Shown: positions 1-5,943, counted from the stretch's first letter. The stretch: 5,972 nucleotides of DNA from Demequinaceae bacterium UBA4004 (GCA_002384765.1 DGBM01000258.1:1-5972); one strand, 5' to 3'. The notes: a model not told the origin generated them from the sequence alone. A program made the numbers and translations.

Positions 1-464
1 GCGGACGCGGCCGCCCGCGCCAGCCCGAGATGGACGACGCGATCCTCGCTGTCGCGCTCGAAGAACTCGGATGCCACGGCTACGCAGGGATGACCGTCGC
101 GGACGTCGCGCGGCGGGCTGGCGTCAGCAAGCCAACCGTCTACCGGCGCTGGGCCGACAAAGCGTAGCTGGTGATCGAAGGTATCGTCGACCGAATGCCC
201 GCCGCCGCGCCCATCGACACGGGCAGCGTGACCACCGATCTCATGGCCTACGCCGACATCCTGGTGACGACGTTCACCCGCACCCCGGCGGCGCAGGTCC
301 TGCCCGGTCTGGTCGCCGCCATGGCGGCCGACAGGAAACTCGCGGCCGCCTACCGCGACTTGCTCATCCACCCGTTGCGCCAACGGATGCGCGAAGCGGT
401 CGAGCTTGTGCTCGCTCGGTTCGGAACGGGGCAACCCCACCACACCCCCGCCGGCGGCGCCTGA
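1..464 (+). pseudogene. TetR/AcrR-family transcriptional regulator, 5'-partial, interrupted by an in-frame amber stop and C-terminally short
   Basis: The reading frame starting at base 3 gives a typical TetR N-terminus: an RGRP-type basic lead, a first helix around MDDAILAVALEELG, then the DNA-binding helix-turn-helix MTVADVARRAGVSKPTVYRRW at about residues 30-50 of the visible part. The codon after ADKA is TAG (165-167), where relatives usually carry E or A before LV. A single GAG-to-TAG change would explain it. The same frame continues for 97 codons (171-461) with a ligand-domain-like helical sequence (LMAYADILVTTF, LPGLVAAMAADRKLAAAYRDLL, RQRMREAVELVLARF) and stops at 462-464. That is some 40 residues earlier than the usual ~190-200 aa family length, and the last residues (QPHHTPAGGA) look unrelated. 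The GTG at 171 could restart translation, but the product would lack the DNA-binding domain. The start lies before the window. I infer a decayed local repressor; its target is unknown. Confidence 0.8.
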
Positions 465-493
465 TCGCCGGTACCTACCGACAGGGCACCACC

Positions 494-790
494 ATGCAGT
501 CTCCAACCCTGACCGCCTACCAAGCCGCAGAGCGTGACATCTCCGTACGAGAGGCCCGCACCGGAATCCGGGTCCACGCCACCAGGCCCACGTCGCGATG
601 GCGGCTGAAGGCGCGTGAGCGAACCGCATCGGCGTGGACAGGACCCCAGGCCGATGCCCATGCCGCCTCGTTCGCGCTCCAGGTCATGACGGACCGCTCG
701 GTGCCGGGATCCGTGAGCCACCGCATCCTCGAACGCAGTGACGAGTCGCCGTGGCCGTTTTCCCTTCACCACGCCGACGTCTCGACGTGA
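494..790 (+). CDS. Hypothetical 98-aa protein (weak ORF)
   Basis: An ATG at 494 opens a 98-codon frame ending at TGA 788-790. An AGGG sits seven bases before the ATG, a plausible ribosome binding site, and third positions are mostly G or C. The protein begins MQSPTLTAYQAAERD, is rich in Arg, Ala and Ser, and shows no membrane segment, signal peptide or motif I recognise. It lies 29 bases after the broken TetR frame and converges on the ATPase gene, 14 bases from that gene's stop. The same frame runs open far upstream, inside the TetR region, so the open length alone is weak evidence. It may be a non-coding gap between decayed TetR sequence and the ATPase gene. The minus-strand frame over 517-726 is no more convincing. 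Confidence 0.25.
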   Translation: MQSPTLTAYQAAERDISVREARTGIRVHATRPTSRWRLKARERTASAWTGPQADAHAASFALQVMTDRSVPGSVSHRILERSDESPWPFSLHHADVST

Positions 791-804
791 ATGGGCCTCA
801 TCCA

Positions 805-3513
805 TCATCCAGTGCAGGCACGGCGCGGCCGTGGATGGCGCCTCTGCCAAGAGCGCACCACCGCCTTCTCGACCTCCACGACGGCGAAGATGGCCAGTCC
901 GATGATGATGGGGATCACCCAGTGGCGCAGGCTCAGGGCCGCGGTCTCGAAGAGGGACTGCATGAAGGGTAGGTAGACGAACCCCACCTGCAGCACCAGC
1001 AACACCCCTACGGCGATCCACGCCACGGGGTTGCCGAACAATCGCGACGGGAAGTAGCTGGCGGCCGTGAGGAACCGGGCATTGAACAGGTAGAAGATCT
1101 CCGCGAACACCAGGGTGTTCACAGCCACCGTCCGCTCAATGTCGAGGTCTGCCGTGTTGCCCTTGACGACGTGGAACACCGCGATGGTCGCACCCGCCGT
1201 GAGCACGGACACGAAGGCGATCCGCCACAGAAAGTAGCCGCCCAGAATGGATGCACCGGAGTCGCGAGGCGGTCGGTCCATGATGCCCGGCTCGGCCCTT
1301 TCAAACCCGAGCGCCAGAGCGAGGGTGACGGCGGTGACCATGTTCACCCACAGGATCTGAGTGGGGGTCAGCGGCAAGTCGAAGCCGACGACCACCGCGA
1401 CCATAATGACGAGCGCCTCCGCAACGCTGGTGGGAAGGATGAACAGGATCGCCTTGCGCAGGTTGTCGTAGATGGTGCGGCCCTCGTGGACCGCCTGTTC
1501 GATCGACGCGAAATTGTCGTCCGCCAAGACGATCTCGGCAGCCTCCTTGGTCGCCTCGGTGCCCTTGATCCCCATCGCCACCCCCACGTCGGCCCGCTTG
1601 AGCGTCGGGGCGTCGTTGACGCCGTCGCCCGTCATGGCCGCCACCTCCCCGGTGGCCTGCAGCGCCTTGACCAGGCGAAGCTTGTGTTCGGGGCTGGTGC
1701 GCGCAAACACCGAATACTGCTGCGCGATGACCTGCAGTTCGTCGTCGGTCGCGGCCTCCAGCTCGACTCCGCTGATGACCGCGTCGTCACCGCGCTCACT
1801 GCTGACAATGTTCATCTCCAGTGCTATCGCCAGGGCAGTGGCGGGATGGTCGCCAGTGATCATCTTGACCGCGATTCCCGCTCGCCTGCAGGCGACGATC
1901 GACTCGATCGCCTCTGGTCGGGGCGGATCGAGGATCCCCACGACACCCAGGAACACCAGCCCTCCGTCAAGGTCGTCCAGGCTCAGCGACCGCTGGTCTT
2001 GGTCGGGCTGGAGGCGCGCGGCCGCCAGCACCCGCAACCCATGCACCGTCATCTCCGCAATCCGCTCCTCCCACCACGCGTGGTCCAGGGCGGACGCGCC
2101 GGACCGCGAGGAGTACTGCGTGCGGCATCGCGCCAGCAGGCGGTCCGGCGCACCCTTGACGAGCACCAGCGACCTGCCGTCGGGCGACTGTTCAAGGGTC
2201 GCCATGAGCTTGTGTTCGGACTCGAACGGGACCTCGTCCACACGGTCGTACTCCGTGCGGTCGAAACCGCACTTCACGGCCAACGTCTGGAGCGCACCCT
2301 CGGTGGGTTCGCCGATCATGACCCACCGGCCGTCTTCGTTCTCGTCCACCTCGGCATCGTTCGCTACCGCCATCGCCTCCACGAGTGCGAGCAGGTCGGG
2401 GCGTTCTAGCGCCACGGGGGAGTCATCCAGCAGCACCTGACCGTTGGGCTGGTAGCCGGTGCCGCTGACCGTGTACGTGCCGTCGGCCGTGGCGATCGCC
2501 CGGACCGTCATCTCGTTCTTGGTCAGCGTTCCCGTCTTGTCAGAGCAGATCACGGTGACCGAACCGAGCGTCTCCACGGAGGTGAGTCGGCGGGTGATCG
2601 CATTGCGCTTGGCCATCCGCTGGACGCCGATCGCCAGCGTGATGGTCATGATCGCCGGCAGACCCTCGGGGATTGCGGCCACCGCGAAACTGATCGCGGC
2701 GATCATCATGTCGCCCGGCGGGTTGCCGTGCACGATCAGGCCGATGGCGAACATTGCGACCGCGAACATGCCGATGGTGATCGACAGCTGAGCGCCGAAA
2801 CGGTTCATCGCCTTGGTGAGCGGCGTGGCCAGCGTCTGGACCTCGCTGATCATCGTGTTGATGCGGCCGATCTCGGTGTTCACCCCGGTGCCGGTGACCA
2901 CCCCCACGCCGCGGCCGGACGTCACGAGCGAACTGGAGAACGCCATCGACGTGCGGTCGCCCACTCCAGCCTCCTCGTCCACCGGGTCGGGCGATTTCTC
3001 CGCCGGGAGGGACTCGCCGGTCAGGGCCGATTCCTCGATCTGCAGGTTGGTCGTGGCGATCAGCCGCAGGTCGGCAGGGACGCGGTCCCCCGAACGCAAT
3101 CGCACCACGTCCCCGGGGACCAGCTCCTTGGCGTCGATGGTGACCCAGTGGCCGTCGCGCCGGACCTGGGCGTCCAGGGACAACATCTTCCGGATACCCT
3201 CCAAGGCGGCCTCGGCCTTGCCCTCTTGGATGAAACCGATCACGGCGTTGATCACCACCACGCCCAGGATCACGCCGGAGTCGATCCAGTGCTGCAGCAG
3301 CGCGGTGACCACGACGCCCGCCAGCAGGACGTAAATCAGGATGTCGTTGAATTGCTTGGCGATGCGCTTGATCAGGCTGTCGGGTTTGGCGTCGGGCAGG
3401 CGATTCGGGCCCTCGGTCTCCAGGCGACGTCTGGCCTCTGCGGCGGTGAGGCCTCCCTTGTCCACGTGGAGTTGTTCAAGCACCTCGTCGATCGTCCGGG
3501 AGTGTGCGCCCAT
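805..3513 (-). CDS. P2-type cation-transporting ATPase, CtpF-like (probable Ca2+/cation efflux pump)
   Basis: This is a full-length 902-aa P-type ATPase of the inner membrane that couples ATP hydrolysis to cation export. In order it shows: an N-terminal cation-ATPase domain (~5-60); M1/M2 (~54-71, 79-96); the actuator domain with TGES at 165-168; M3/M4 (~243-262, 270-294) with PEGL at 282-285; the phosphorylation loop DKTGTLT with Asp325; the nucleotide-binding KGAP at 453-456; DPPR at 529-532; TGD at 553-555; the hinge TGDGVNDAP at 628-636; and six C-terminal helices (~686-885). There are no N-terminal metal-binding CxxC motifs, so it is not a heavy-metal P1B pump. Overall sequence, recalled rather than searched, is closest to mycobacterial CtpF, for which calcium efflux has been reported. 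Compared with SERCA, the M5 Asn is Ser696, M5 Glu is kept (Glu699), M6 Asn/Thr are kept (Asn724, Thr727), and the M6 Asp is Ala728. CtpF also has Ala there. Ion specificity is therefore inferred. The ATG at 3511-3513 has only a weak AGGG upstream. The gene is monocistronic here. Confidence 0.95.
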   Translation of the reverse strand: MGAHSRTIDEVLEQLHVDKGGLTAAEARRRLETEGPNRLPDAKPDSLIKRIAKQFNDILIYVLLAGVVVTALLQHWIDSGVILGVVVINAVIGFIQEGKAEAALEGIRKMLSLDAQVRRDGHWVTIDAKELVPGDVVRLRSGDRVPADLRLIATTNLQIEESALTGESLPAEKSPDPVDEEAGVGDRTSMAFSSSLVTSGRGVGVVTGTGVNTEIGRINTMISEVQTLATPLTKAMNRFGAQLSITIGMFAVAMFAIGLIVHGNPPGDMMIAAISFAVAAIPEGLPAIMTITLAIGVQRMAKRNAITRRLTSVETLGSVTVICSDKTGTLTKNEMTVRAIATADGTYTVSGTGYQPNGQVLLDDSPVALERPDLLALVEAMAVANDAEVDENEDGRWVMIGEPTEGALQTLAVKCGFDRTEYDRVDEVPFESEHKLMATLEQSPDGRSLVLVKGAPDRLLARCRTQYSSRSGASALDHAWWEERIAEMTVHGLRVLAAARLQPDQDQRSLSLDDLDGGLVFLGVVGILDPPRPEAIESIVACRRAGIAVKMITGDHPATALAIALEMNIVSSERGDDAVISGVELEAATDDELQVIAQQYSVFARTSPEHKLRLVKALQATGEVAAMTGDGVNDAPTLKRADVGVAMGIKGTEATKEAAEIVLADDNFASIEQAVHEGRTIYDNLRKAILFILPTSVAEALVIMVAVVVGFDLPLTPTQILWVNMVTAVTLALALGFERAEPGIMDRPPRDSGASILGGYFLWRIAFVSVLTAGATIAVFHVVKGNTADLDIERTVAVNTLVFAEIFYLFNARFLTAASYFPSRLFGNPVAWIAVGVLLVLQVGFVYLPFMQSLFETAALSLRHWVIPIIIGLAIFAVVEVEKAVVRSWQRRHPRPRRACTG

Positions 3514-3623
3514 CGCTGTTCGTCCGCCCTTCGTCGCCCCCGTGACGGCGGCACACGTGCCGCGTCCTCAAGGTGCGCCGACGCGGTACCGCGCCCGGAA
3601 TTTCAGGATATCTGGGTGGCTTT

Positions 3624-3647
3624 GGTCCATCGCGGGACGAAAGGTCC
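3624..3647 (-). promoter_or_regulatory. Cluster of GGTCC/GGGAC half-sites upstream of the ATPase gene, candidate DosR/DevR-like operator
   Basis: On the plus strand, GGTCC (3624-3628), GGGAC (3634-3638) and GGTCC (3643-3647) alternate within 24 bases. GGGAC-GAAA-GGTCC (3634-3647) has the 5+4+5 layout of the mycobacterial DosR box (GGGAC, four bases, GTCCC), but its second half is shifted by one base. It lies about 120 bases before the ATPase start. In M. tuberculosis, ctpF belongs to the DosR dormancy regulon, which makes this site plausible. The match is imperfect and no clear -10 or -35 supports it. A GATATC at 3607-3612 is the only AT-rich candidate -10. Confidence 0.3.
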
Positions 3648-3655
3648 ACGGCGCC

Positions 3656-3697
3656 CGAAGGGCCGGGCAGGTGATCCGCCAGGGGCGCGAAGGGCCG
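3656..3697. repeat. 10-bp direct repeat CGAAGGGCCG, two copies 32 bp apart
   Basis: Identical CGAAGGGCCG copies occupy 3656-3665 and 3688-3697, about three helical turns apart. On the minus strand each is flanked so that it reads GGCCC-TTCG-(G/C)GC, roughly dyad-like and similar in layout to the half-sites at 3624-3647. The pair sits between the tRNA remnant and the ATPase gene. It could be a further regulator site or a chance GC-rich repeat. Confidence 0.4.
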
Positions 3698-3708
3698 CCG
3701 GCGCGCGC

Positions 3709-3715
3709 AAAAAAA
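3709..3715 (-). terminator. T7 run directly after the tRNA-Gly 3' end
   Basis: On the minus strand seven T residues follow the encoded CCA without a gap. This fits the native terminator tract of the original tRNA gene and suggests that the DNA left of it is the ancestral downstream flank. No separate stem-loop precedes it. Confidence 0.4.
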
Positions 3716-3760
3716 TGGAGCGGGTGACGGGAATCGAACCCGCGCTATCAGCTTGGGAAG
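3716..3760 (-). tRNA. 3' half of tRNA-Gly(CCC): partial gene, probable integration (att) site remnant
   Basis: Read on the minus strand, 3760 to 3716 gives the second half of a glycine tRNA: anticodon loop TTCCCAA with anticodon CCC (3757-3755), anticodon-stem 3' arm GCTGA, four-base variable loop TAGC, T arm GCGGG-TTCGATT-CCCGT, acceptor 3' strand CACCCGC, discriminator T, and an encoded CCA (3718-3716). A run of seven T follows at once (3715-3709), as at a native tRNA terminator. The 5' half is missing. The bases before the loop (TCTAC) do not pair with GCTGA, and no D arm or GCGGGTG acceptor 5' strand follows to the right. Tyrosine integrases often use tRNA 3' halves as attB, leaving exactly this kind of duplicate 3' fragment at the far end of the element. 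By that logic the element lies at positions above 3760. As it stands this gene cannot make a tRNA. Confidence 0.85.
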
Positions 3761-3884
3761 TAGAAATCGCTTGATGTTGGCGCGGGACAAGTAGGCAACA
3801 TACCAGGCGCAATGAACGCCTGGCGTTTTGGCACGGCGCGGACTGGGACCTTTTCGGGACCCCATCCCGTTCGGTGCGCAGTGG
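3761..3884. other. Gene-free junction strip with small inverted and direct repeats
   Basis: Between the tRNA remnant and the HEPN stop codon there is no credible gene. The strip holds ATGTTG (3774-3779) with its inverse CAACAT (3796-3801), a 7-bp hairpin at 3803-3823, a GGGACC direct repeat (3845-3850, 3856-3861), and a 5-bp stem CGGGA/TCCCG (3855-3859, 3865-3869). If the tRNA half is an att core, some of these could be integrase arm or excisionase sites, or the 3' untranslated end of the TA operon. Confidence 0.35.
3803..3823. repeat. Perfect 7-bp inverted repeat CCAGGCG/CGCCTGG
   Basis: CCAGGCG (3803-3809) and CGCCTGG (3817-3823) enclose the seven-base loop CAATGAA. Four T occur shortly after on the plus strand (3826-3829), but no plus-strand gene precedes it. 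On the minus strand, where the HEPN gene ends 60 bases upstream, no T run follows, so it is a poor intrinsic terminator for that operon. A protein-binding site is the alternative. Confidence 0.4.
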
Positions 3885-4346
3885 TCAGTAGGGCGGCATC
3901 TGGTCGACGACCTTGACCGCCATCTCGACGATCGACCGACACAGTGGCAGGTCGGCCGCGATGTCGTCGGCGGTCGCCGGGAGCTCGTCGAGGTAGTCGC
4001 CCGCATTCCGGGCTCGCCTGATCCGCGTGTAGGGCGCGAGCGTCGGCCCGAGCGGCGGATGGAGCTGGGCGCGCACTGCCTCGAAGGCGCCCGTGTGGCC
4101 AGCGTCGCGCGTGGGTCGCAGCCCCTGGGCAAGGAGGACCGCCGTCAGGGCTTTGCGGTTGGCGGCGTGGAGTGCGTCGTAGGCGAGCTCGACATCCGAC
4201 GCGGCCAAGGTCGCTGCGGAGAGCAGGTGCGTGCTCGCCTTGGCGAGAAGCGCGTTGGAGGCCTCTCGGTTGGGGGGAACGCGCTCCAACTGTGCGGACA
4301 CCAGCATCTGGTCAACGGTGGCTCGGCCCTGGCCCCAAGGACTCAT
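3885..4346 (-). CDS. HEPN-domain protein, SAV_6107-like; putative toxin of an MNT/HEPN toxin-antitoxin pair
   Basis: This 153-aa, largely helical protein fits the small HEPN fold. Helix 1 and helix 2 carry ASNALLAKASTHLLSAATLA (~29-48) and VELAYDALHAANRKALTAVLLAQGLRPT (~52-79), the latter being the typical family signature. An RxxRxRNxxxY element follows (RIRRARNAGDY, ~108-118). Active HEPN ribonucleases usually have R-x4-6-H. Here the position expected to be His after Arg113-Asn114 is Tyr118, so catalytic activity is uncertain. The start ATG (4344-4346) overlaps the upstream gene's TGA as ATGA, indicating translational coupling to the nucleotidyltransferase partner. In known HEPN/MNT systems the HEPN partner cleaves RNA and the MNT partner silences it by adding AMP. 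That role is inferred here from gene order and family. It could instead be a non-catalytic HEPN adaptor. Confidence 0.82.
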   Translation of the reverse strand: MSPWGQGRATVDQMLVSAQLERVPPNREASNALLAKASTHLLSAATLAASDVELAYDALHAANRKALTAVLLAQGLRPTRDAGHTGAFEAVRAQLHPPLGPTLAPYTRIRRARNAGDYLDELPATADDIAADLPLCRSIVEMAVKVVDQMPPY

Positions 4347-4951
4347 GGCTTCAGCATTGCAGGACCGTCCGACATCTCAAGGCGCACAAGGGGGCGTGAG
4401 CGCACGGTCCCGATAAAAGGGTCATCGGTGTCGCGCCATCGCTCCTGGGTGACATACGTGACGTTAACCTCTCGGCCGAGTTCGGTCTCGAGTCCGGAGA
4501 GCGCGGCGTCGACCGCGCGGCGATCAGGCTGGCCAACCACGACGACGTCGACGTCCCCGGGCGGGCCACCGGGTTCACCGTGGAAGCGGGCCGCCCACGA
4601 GCCGTGGATGTATGCCTCGTCGATGCCCGCGAGCCCCATGAGCGCCCGCGTGATCAGGAGACTGGGCCCGTAGGTCACTACAAGCAACTGTCGTAGCGGA
4701 GCGGTGGCGGGATTGTCTTCGGCTGCACGTAGAACGAGGGTGCGCCCGACTCGCTCGCCCCGGAGGAGGCCAAACTGCAGGAGGCGGCGCGTTTCACGAA
4801 AGACCGTCGGTTCGGGCTCGCCGAGATTGCGGGCTAGTTCTGCGGCGCTGATCCCCTTGTCGCTGGTGAGCACCCGCAAGAGGAGACGCGGCTGAAGTTC
4901 CGACCGGAAGATCGGCAGAAGGGCCGGAGCCTGAGTTCTCATATGACGCAT
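4343..4951 (-). CDS. Winged-helix / minimal nucleotidyltransferase (MNT) fusion protein; putative antitoxin
   Basis: A 202-aa protein with two parts. Residues ~20-77 form a winged helix-turn-helix of the ArsR/MarR type (LLLRVLTSDKGISAAELARN, then PTVFRETRRLLQFGLL and a wing ending TLVLRA). Residues ~110-170 form a minimal nucleotidyltransferase: AYIHGSWAARF with Gly117-Ser118, then Asp133-Val-Asp135 in GDVDVVVVG, followed by a strand REVNVTYV that would carry the third acidic position (Glu161 or a substituted Asn163). The GS-to-DxD gap is 14 residues instead of the common 10, with a Gly/Pro-rich loop; I recall this form from actinobacterial homologues. It overlaps the HEPN gene by four bases. 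By analogy with MntA/HepT it should AMPylate or otherwise neutralise its partner, while the winged helix could repress the operon. The ATG at 4949-4951 lacks a clear ribosome binding site. A second ATG at 4940-4942 would shorten it by three residues. Confidence 0.85.
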   Translation of the reverse strand: MRHMRTQAPALLPIFRSELQPRLLLRVLTSDKGISAAELARNLGEPEPTVFRETRRLLQFGLLRGERVGRTLVLRAAEDNPATAPLRQLLVVTYGPSLLITRALMGLAGIDEAYIHGSWAARFHGEPGGPPGDVDVVVVGQPDRRAVDAALSGLETELGREVNVTYVTQERWRDTDDPFIGTVRSRPLVRLEMSDGPAMLKP

Positions 4952-4973
4952 GATAACAGTTGCGAAATGAGAA
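4936..4973. promoter_or_regulatory. Candidate autoregulatory operator: TTCTCAT...ATGAGAA inverted repeat over the MNT start
   Basis: TTCTCAT (4936-4942) and ATGAGAA (4967-4973) form a perfect 7-bp inverted repeat with a 24-base spacer, straddling the MNT start codon. The surroundings are clearly AT-richer than neighbouring DNA. A minus-strand -10-like TATATT lies at 4977-4972, about 20 bases before the ATG, which would give a very short leader consistent with the missing ribosome binding site. Autoregulation by the winged-helix domain is inferred. Confidence 0.35.
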
Positions 4974-5043
4974 TATAAGTATGTCGGCGTGCCTATCTGA
5001 CGTGGGGACGTAAGGATCGCTCACCTCCTGGACAATTCCCGGT

Positions 5044-5943
5044 ATGGATGGAGACATCGAGGCGCCCGATGGACGCGCAGGTTCCCGGGAGCCCGCAGCT
5101 TCGGACGACGCCGTCCGGTTCGAGGAGCTCTGGGAGTCACACGCGCATCGGATCAGCGCCTACGCCACGCGCCACGTCGGCACCGCAGACGCGCATGAGG
5201 GCGCCCCCGCGACGGGAGATGACAAGGTCGCCCCCATCACGAGGACGAGTCGACGTCGTCGCCTCTCCATGCGAATCGGTGCGGCCGCAGCGGTCGCCGC
5301 TGCGGGCATCGTCGGCGCGACGCTGTGGCCCGACTCCAACGCGAGCTGGATCCCCGCGGCGTACGCGAGTTGGCGAGCCGTGCCGGATCCCGTGACCCCT
5401 GGCGACGCTGAGGCCCAAGCCAAGGCGTGCCTCGCCCGCATGCGACTTGGCGACCCAGACGGTGAGGTGGCCGATGCGCTGCGCTTCGATGATCTGGTCC
5501 CCGTCGTGGCCGAGCGCCGCGGCGACTGGACCTACACCCTGCTGACGGCGGAAACCGGTGGCGAGCACGCCGACATAGAGTGTTTGCTGCCCCTCGACCC
5601 GAACTCACACGAGACGGGCGACGCTGGTGGTAGCGGTGGCGGCATCGCCCCCACGCCCGCGTCGAACCAGATTCAGTGGTTCGGCGGAGGCTGGAGCGAC
5701 AACTCGGCTGACACCTGGGGGTATGCGGGAGAAGACGTCGCCCGTGTCACCGTGACGCTCGCGAATGGAGTCGTGGTGGACGCCACGGTCTCGAATGGGT
5801 ACTTCGCCGCATGGTGGCCGAGCTTGCCGTTGATCCATGACCACGATCAGGCGCCGTACACACTGACGTGGTACCTGGACGACGGCACCGTGGGCGGAAC
5901 TTACGACTGGACTGCGAGCTCGAAGGTGCCTCAGGCTGGCTAG
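5044..5943 (+). CDS. Chimeric protein: ECF sigma-factor N-terminal fragment fused to a single-pass membrane protein
   Basis: A 299-aa ORF. Residues ~22-51 (DDAVRFEELWESHAHRISAY, then ATRHVGTADA) match the start of ECF sigma region 2, which normally continues into a DVVSEVF-like segment. Here it breaks off after AHE. Residues 69-77 are basic (SRRRRLSMR), followed by a transmembrane helix at ~78-95, giving an N-in, C-out topology. The outer part (~96-299) has the AYASWRAVP segment typical of hypothetical membrane proteins encoded directly after ECF sigma genes, two cysteines (129, 180) that may pair, a Gly/Ser linker (~192-200), and a Trp-rich C-terminal domain. About 130 residues of sigma factor, including all of region 4, are absent, so it cannot be a working sigma factor. 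An in-frame deletion joining two neighbouring genes is the simplest explanation. The ATG at 5044 has no clear ribosome binding site. An internal ATG at 5269 (Met76) could start the membrane part alone. Function is unknown. Confidence 0.72.
   Translation: MDGDIEAPDGRAGSREPAASDDAVRFEELWESHAHRISAYATRHVGTADAHEGAPATGDDKVAPITRTSRRRRLSMRIGAAAAVAAAGIVGATLWPDSNASWIPAAYASWRAVPDPVTPGDAEAQAKACLARMRLGDPDGEVADALRFDDLVPVVAERRGDWTYTLLTAETGGEHADIECLLPLDPNSHETGDAGGSGGGIAPTPASNQIQWFGGGWSDNSADTWGYAGEDVARVTVTLANGVVVDATVSNGYFAAWWPSLPLIHDHDQAPYTLTWYLDDGTVGGTYDWTASSKVPQAG

Noticed and set aside
350..1021. 223-codon minus-strand ORF
   Set aside because: It overlaps the ATPase 3' end out of frame and the TetR remnant antisense, with no recognisable domain.
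1171..2409. 412-codon plus-strand ORF
   Set aside because: It is a shadow of the ATPase gene: low-complexity Arg/His/Gly-rich composition, no recognisable domain, and the opposite strand encodes every P-type ATPase motif in order.
1472..2440. 322-codon plus-strand ORF
   Set aside because: It is a Ser/Arg/Thr-rich antisense shadow of the ATPase with no domain; the open frame is explained by GC-rich codon structure.
2728..3774. Long plus-strand ORF (348 codons) ending in ERVTGIEPALSAWEVEIA
   Set aside because: It lies antisense to the ATPase gene and ends antisense to the tRNA remnant. The VTGIEPALSAWE tail is a well-known spurious peptide from the strand opposite tRNA-Gly genes in GC-rich genomes.
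3716..3800. A complete tRNA-Gly gene, possibly with an intron
   Set aside because: No 5' acceptor strand, D arm or matching 5' anticodon arm is present to the right within the window, and the coding genes that follow leave no sign of a group I intron core.
3476..4132. 218-codon minus-strand ORF spanning the tRNA remnant
   Set aside because: It runs through the tRNA half and the HEPN gene in another frame. The Ser/Arg/Pro-rich composition is typical of a shadow frame.
3828..4673. 281-codon plus-strand ORF across the TA pair
   Set aside because: It is antisense to both the HEPN and MNT genes, which have clear family signatures and a coupled ATGA overlap.
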